Origin: Streptosporangiaceae bacterium
GTDB lineage: Bacteria > Actinomycetota > Actinomycetes > Streptosporangiales > Streptosporangiaceae
NCBI GenBank assembly: GCA_025964715.1
Contig: JAOPYH010000135.1
Location: 1-38,502, forward strand
Length of the DNA: 38,502 bases
Reading direction: 5' to 3'
The translations under genes and the position numbers were made by a program. This document shows, piece by piece, positions 36,123-38,502 of this stretch (position 1 is its first letter; each line of letters opens with the position of its first letter). Below the pieces are notes generated by a model that searched no databases, was not told the DNA's origin, and worked only from the letters and a program-made list of their open reading frames with translations.

Positions 36123-36773
36123 ATGAAGATCGTCCTGGCCACCCGGAATCAGGGAAAGGTCGCCGAGCTACGCCGGATCCTCGGCGGCGGGAGAGCGGCC
36201 TCGTCCGCCGTTCCGGACCCGATCGAGATCATGGGGCTCCAGGAGTTCCCGGACGCGCCCGAGGTGCCGGAGACCGAGCTGACGTTCTCCGGCAACGCGC
36301 TGCTCAAGGCCCGGGCGATCGCCGCGCACACCGGCCTGCCGGCCGTGGCCGACGACTCCGGCCTGTGTGTCGACGCGCTGGCCGGCATGCCGGGCGTGCT
36401 GTCGGCGCGCTGGTCCGGCCGGTTCGGGGATGCCTCCGCCGACAAGGACCTCGCCAACCTGGAGCTGCTGCTCGACCAGCTCGGGGACGTGGACGACCGG
36501 CATCGGGGCGCCCACTTCGCCTGTGCGGCGGCCCTGGTGCTGCCCGAGGGGCAGGAGCACGTCGTCGAGGGCCGGATGGACGGCCGGGTCACCCGCGAGC
36601 CACGGGGCGACGGCGGGTTCGGCTACGACCCGGTCTTCCTGCCGGACGGCGACACCCGTACGGCCGCCGAGATGACACCCGCCGAGAAGGACGCGATCAG
36701 CCACCGCGGCCGGGCTTTCCGTCACCTGGCGGAGCTCATCGAGCGGGAGGCGAAAAGAATTTCGCGGGCGTGA
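36123..36773 (+). CDS. rdgB: XTP/dITP diphosphatase (Ham1/RdgB family)
   Basis: A 216-residue house-cleaning pyrophosphatase that removes dITP, XTP and dXTP from the nucleotide pool. Seen: IVLATRNQGKVAELRRIL at the start, ELTFSGNALLKARA, the catalytic ADDSGLCVDALAGMPGVLSARWSG, the GFGYDPVFLPDGDTRTAAEMTPAEKDAISHRGRA block near the end. GGAG about 10 bases upstream is a moderate ribosome-binding site. Last core gene before the accessory zone at the right. Confidence 0.95.
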   Translation: MKIVLATRNQGKVAELRRILGGGRAASSAVPDPIEIMGLQEFPDAPEVPETELTFSGNALLKARAIAAHTGLPAVADDSGLCVDALAGMPGVLSARWSGRFGDASADKDLANLELLLDQLGDVDDRHRGAHFACAAALVLPEGQEHVVEGRMDGRVTREPRGDGGFGYDPVFLPDGDTRTAAEMTPAEKDAISHRGRAFRHLAELIEREAKRISRA

Positions 36774-36855
36774 CAACTTCTGCGGCCCCGCACGCGCGCC
36801 GGGGATACCGCCGTCTCCGGTTCGGGCGTTCATTTTGCCGTTCATTTTCCGCTAT

Positions 36856-36894
36856 GTTCATCTACCTCCCGCACTACGTTTGATGAACGGGAGG
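36856..36894 (+). promoter_or_regulatory. Interlocked inverted repeats before the recombinase fragment
   Basis: GTTCATC (36856-36862) pairs with GATGAAC (36882-36888), and CCTCCCG (36865-36871) pairs with CGGGAGG (36888-36894). The order a-b-a'-b' allows an RNA pseudoknot or two alternative hairpins. The GGGAGG in the last arm is the ribosome-binding site of the recombinase remnant. Just upstream TTCATTTT occurs twice, 12 bases apart (about 36830-36848). Confidence 0.5.
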
Positions 36895-36902
36895 CGGCCG
36901 CC

Positions 36903-37241
36903 GTGGTGCTCATCGGCTTGGTCCGGGTCAGCACCGACAAGCAGAAGACCCAGCGGCAGCACGACGCCCTTGACCCGATCTGCCTGAAGGTGTTCGAGGA
37001 GAAGATCAGCGACAAGTTCAACACCGGAGGACCGGCGCCGCGCGGCCTGGACGCCGCCCGCCGCCGCGGCCGGGTCGGCGGTCGACGCCCCGTGGTCGAC
37101 GAGGACAAACGCGCCGCGATCCTGGCCCGCCGCCAGCGCGGAGAATCCATCCGCACCATCGCCGCCGGAGTCAAAGTCTCCGTCGGCGTCGTCCATAAAA
37201 CCCTGGCAGAAGCCCAGCCAGTGGCTCAGCAGGAACAGTAA
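36903..37241 (+). pseudogene. Serine recombinase (resolvase/invertase) remnant with internal deletion
   Basis: A 112-codon frame that starts as a resolvase (LVRVSTDKQKTQRQHDAL, with the nucleophile Ser in RVST) and ends as one (ARRRGRVGGRRPVVDEDKRAAILARRQRGESIRTIAA plus a helix-turn-helix tail). In an intact resolvase about 90 residues lie between VFEEKISD and the AARRRGR block; here they are missing without loss of frame. The catalytic arginines and most of the dimer interface are gone, so it cannot recombine DNA, though the C-terminal DNA-binding part might still bind. GGGAGG 8 bases before GTG 36903 is intact. It marks a former mobile element. Confidence 0.8.
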
Positions 37242-37408
37242 CCCGCCGCTCAGACCCCCGGGCGGCCCAAACCGTCGCCCTGTGCGGTCGGTCAGCGTCG
37301 ATGGTCAACCTGACCAGCGCTCATGCCTACTTCGCCCCTGGTGCGTCGATCCATAACGAAGAGAACGTTCGGTTTTGCTGGCTTCCCTGCGGATCTGCCA
37401 TGGTGTGA

Positions 37409-37714
37409 CGACGAGCCCGAAAGTCAACATCACGGGCGTCTGCCAGGTTCGGGGACCCCGACACCGGCCGATTCATCTCCGCCGACCCCCTCACCGACTT
37501 CAACGACCCGCAACATCATTACGACATGTCGGACGACGGGTTGGCGGATTATCTTGATGGCTTCGCTGGTCGGGCCGACGGCGTTGGGCTTAAGAACGGT
37601 GGCGTCGGTTGGTACGACGCCGGGCGTGGCGTAACCGTGATTCAGCGAGGCGAGTATTCGATGACCGCTTTCCAAGAGTCTCCGGAAGCGTTCGCTAGGC
37701 GGAAGGCGCGCTAG
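37409..37714 (+). pseudogene. RHS core end fused to a toxin tail (truncated polymorphic toxin)
   Basis: The frame opens after a stop at 37406 and has no start codon before 37526. From 37448 it reads FGDPDTGRFISADPLTDFNDPQH, the hallmark of the end of an RHS core, where the toxin normally begins. It is followed by about 63 residues (MSDDGLADYLDGFAG to EAFARRKAR) that I take as the C-terminal part of a toxin domain; the stretch GVGWYDAGRGVTVIQRGEYS looks like a beta-rich end. No named toxin family is recognised. The rest of the RHS protein is absent upstream, so this is an orphan cassette. GC is lower than in the core genes. An ATG at 37526 could allow a 62-residue product. Confidence 0.65.
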
Positions 37715-37716
37715 CT

Positions 37717-37992
37717 GTGCAGGCAAAATATGAGGCTGACCAGGTAGTTCTTACGTTAGGTCCCGATGAGCTTAGTCGTCTCGCTGCCGTATTGGCGGAG
37801 GTAACGACTGGCGCATCTCGTGCAGAGTTCTTTATCCGTGTTGGTTGCTCGCTGCCAAACATTGAAGCGCTTATTCGGGCGTTGGAGATGATGGCATCGG
37901 GTCAATCGACCGGGTTTGAGATGAAGATTACTGCCGGTTTGGAGAATGAAGAAAACCCGCCGCGGCCGAGGCGAACATCTGGGGCCGATTGA
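37717..37992 (+). CDS. Small putative immunity protein for the RHS toxin cassette
   Basis: A 91-residue soluble protein, not recognised by family. It starts at GTG two bases after the stop of the toxin tail, the coupling usual for polymorphic toxin-immunity pairs. The sequence has an N-terminal beta strand (ADQVVLTLGPDEL), helices (LSRLAAVLAEVTT, LPNIEALIRALEMM) and a disordered basic end. Codon use (many codons ending in T) and lower GC set it apart from the housekeeping genes, consistent with transfer. The immunity role is inference from position. Confidence 0.6.
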   Translation: MQAKYEADQVVLTLGPDELSRLAAVLAEVTTGASRAEFFIRVGCSLPNIEALIRALEMMASGQSTGFEMKITAGLENEENPPRPRRTSGAD

Positions 37993-38309
37993 GACTATTA
38001 GGTAGACTTCCTGGGGTCGTTATTGCGCCATGATCGTTTGGTGGTTCGTGTTGTCGCGGCCATCGGGCTGTGCTGGTGTAGGGGTAGTTGAAGTCGGTTC
38101 ACATGCTTGGTCGTGCGGCCCCGTTGCCGTTAGACGATCGCAATAGCCTTCAACGCTGTGATCGCCGACGTTGCGGTCATGTCATCCCGTTCGCCGTCGA
38201 CCCACCCTTCGGGGAGCGGGCCGCCATATCGAACGGACCGCAACGTGAGTACGGACGCTGGTGGCCGTGGGTCGTCTGCTCGGCTTGTCCCGGGTCCGTG
38301 GCGGGCGGG
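37993..38309. other. Gene-free scrap between toxin cassettes
   Basis: No gene can be supported. One plus-strand frame is open from at least 38103 into the Hint-like segment, but its residues before about 38340 resemble nothing known. A minus-strand frame covers 38130-38495 and looks like a shadow. Composition is mixed, typical of decayed sequence. Confidence 0.4.
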
Positions 38310-38502
38310 ATGGCGCCGCGCAACCACCGACCCACCGCGACCCAAACCACCTACGACCTCACCATCAACGGCCTCCACACCTACTATGTAGAAGCAGGCA
38401 CCACACCGGTCCTGGTGCACAACTCTGGGCCATGCGGCCCAGATCTCTCCATTAATGCCGGGCAGTTCGGCAAGAAATGGGGCAAGCATGCTCAAGATTA
38501 TG
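38310..38502 (+). CDS. End of pretoxin-Hint domain leading into a second toxin, truncated at window edge
   Basis: The frame, open to the last base, reads YDLTINGLHTYYVEAG then TTPVLVHNSG, the standard C-terminus of a pretoxin Hint (PT-Hint) domain, whose final His-Asn takes part in self-cleavage. Next comes DLSINAGQFGKKWGKHAQDY, the start of a new toxin domain that continues beyond the window. The front of the Hint domain and any RHS core are missing, so this looks like a second displaced cassette or a fragment. The start at ATG 38310 is formal only. Confidence 0.65.
   Translation, partial: MAPRNHRPTATQTTYDLTINGLHTYYVEAGTTPVLVHNSGPCGPDLSINAGQFGKKWGKHAQDY

Noticed and set aside
36826..36862. 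Repeated TTCAT units before the recombinase remnant as a CRISPR array
   Set aside because: Units are 8-12 bases with no unique spacers of the right length and no cas genes nearby.
37323..37634. A 103-codon plus-strand frame overlapping the RHS fragment
   Set aside because: The RHS signature is in a different phase; this frame has a Thr/Pro-rich composition typical of an out-of-phase reading.
38130..38495. A 121-codon minus-strand frame at the right edge
   Set aside because: It lies opposite the clear Hint/toxin reading frame and shows no domain; treated as a shadow.

Overview
The window is high-GC, densely coded chromosomal DNA of an actinobacterium. Evidence is the strong G/C bias at third codon positions, frequent GTG starts, the actinobacterial mismatch endonuclease NucS, an SCO5389-family protein, a Scy/FilP-like coiled-coil protein, an F420-type luciferase-like oxidoreductase and the mec-cysO-cysM cysteine module. 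Gene order resembles Streptomyces (the SCO5385-SCO5400 neighbourhood) on the left and Mycobacterium (Rv1330c-Rv1341) on the right. A Streptosporangiales/Thermomonosporaceae-type organism would fit, but that placement is inference.

Left part (1-16.0 kb): nucS runs off the left edge on the minus strand and carries an unusual in-frame repeat of its catalytic motif. It is followed by a GNAT acetyltransferase, an SCO5389-family protein, an LLM oxidoreductase divergent from a two-domain 3-hydroxyacyl-CoA dehydrogenase, a zinc-binding small protein, two alpha/beta hydrolases, an AI-2E-type membrane protein, a Scy/FilP-like polarity filament protein, methylmalonyl-CoA epimerase, a thiolase, MeaB, DUF4230, DUF2127 and DUF3817 membrane proteins, and the permease half of an ABC pair.

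Middle part (16.0-29.2 kb): the ABC ATPase with a degenerate signature, a MarR regulator, an acyl-CoA mutase large subunit whose active-site pair (Phe/Gln) marks it as isobutyryl-CoA mutase rather than methylmalonyl-CoA mutase, a CnoX-like thioredoxin, an ACT-domain malic enzyme, an LPXTG surface protein, YqgE, DUF3039, a DEAD/DEAH helicase, gluconokinase, nicotinamidase, a thioesterase and a DUF3825 protein. Epimerase, thiolase, MeaB and mutase form a branched-chain/propionyl-CoA and acetyl-CoA-linked metabolic neighbourhood; a 20-bp perfect palindrome sits on the mutase promoter.

Right part (29.2-36.8 kb): mec, cysO and cysM (protein-bound thiocarboxylate cysteine synthesis), DUF2017, clpS, divergent pncB, then murI, a cyclic-nucleotide phosphodiesterase-like MBL protein, rph and rdgB. 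PncA and PncB together give NAD salvage.

Far right (36.8-38.5 kb): an accessory scrap zone with lower GC and broken genes. It holds an internally deleted serine recombinase, the last few residues of an RHS core fused to a toxin tail, a closely coupled small putative immunity gene, and a second cassette with the end of a pretoxin-Hint domain leading into a new toxin at the window edge. This is the most likely place for new biology.

Many genes here start 6-9 bases after a TANNNT-like box with no Shine-Dalgarno sequence, suggesting widespread leaderless transcription. I found no tRNA, rRNA, CRISPR array or intact insertion sequence.
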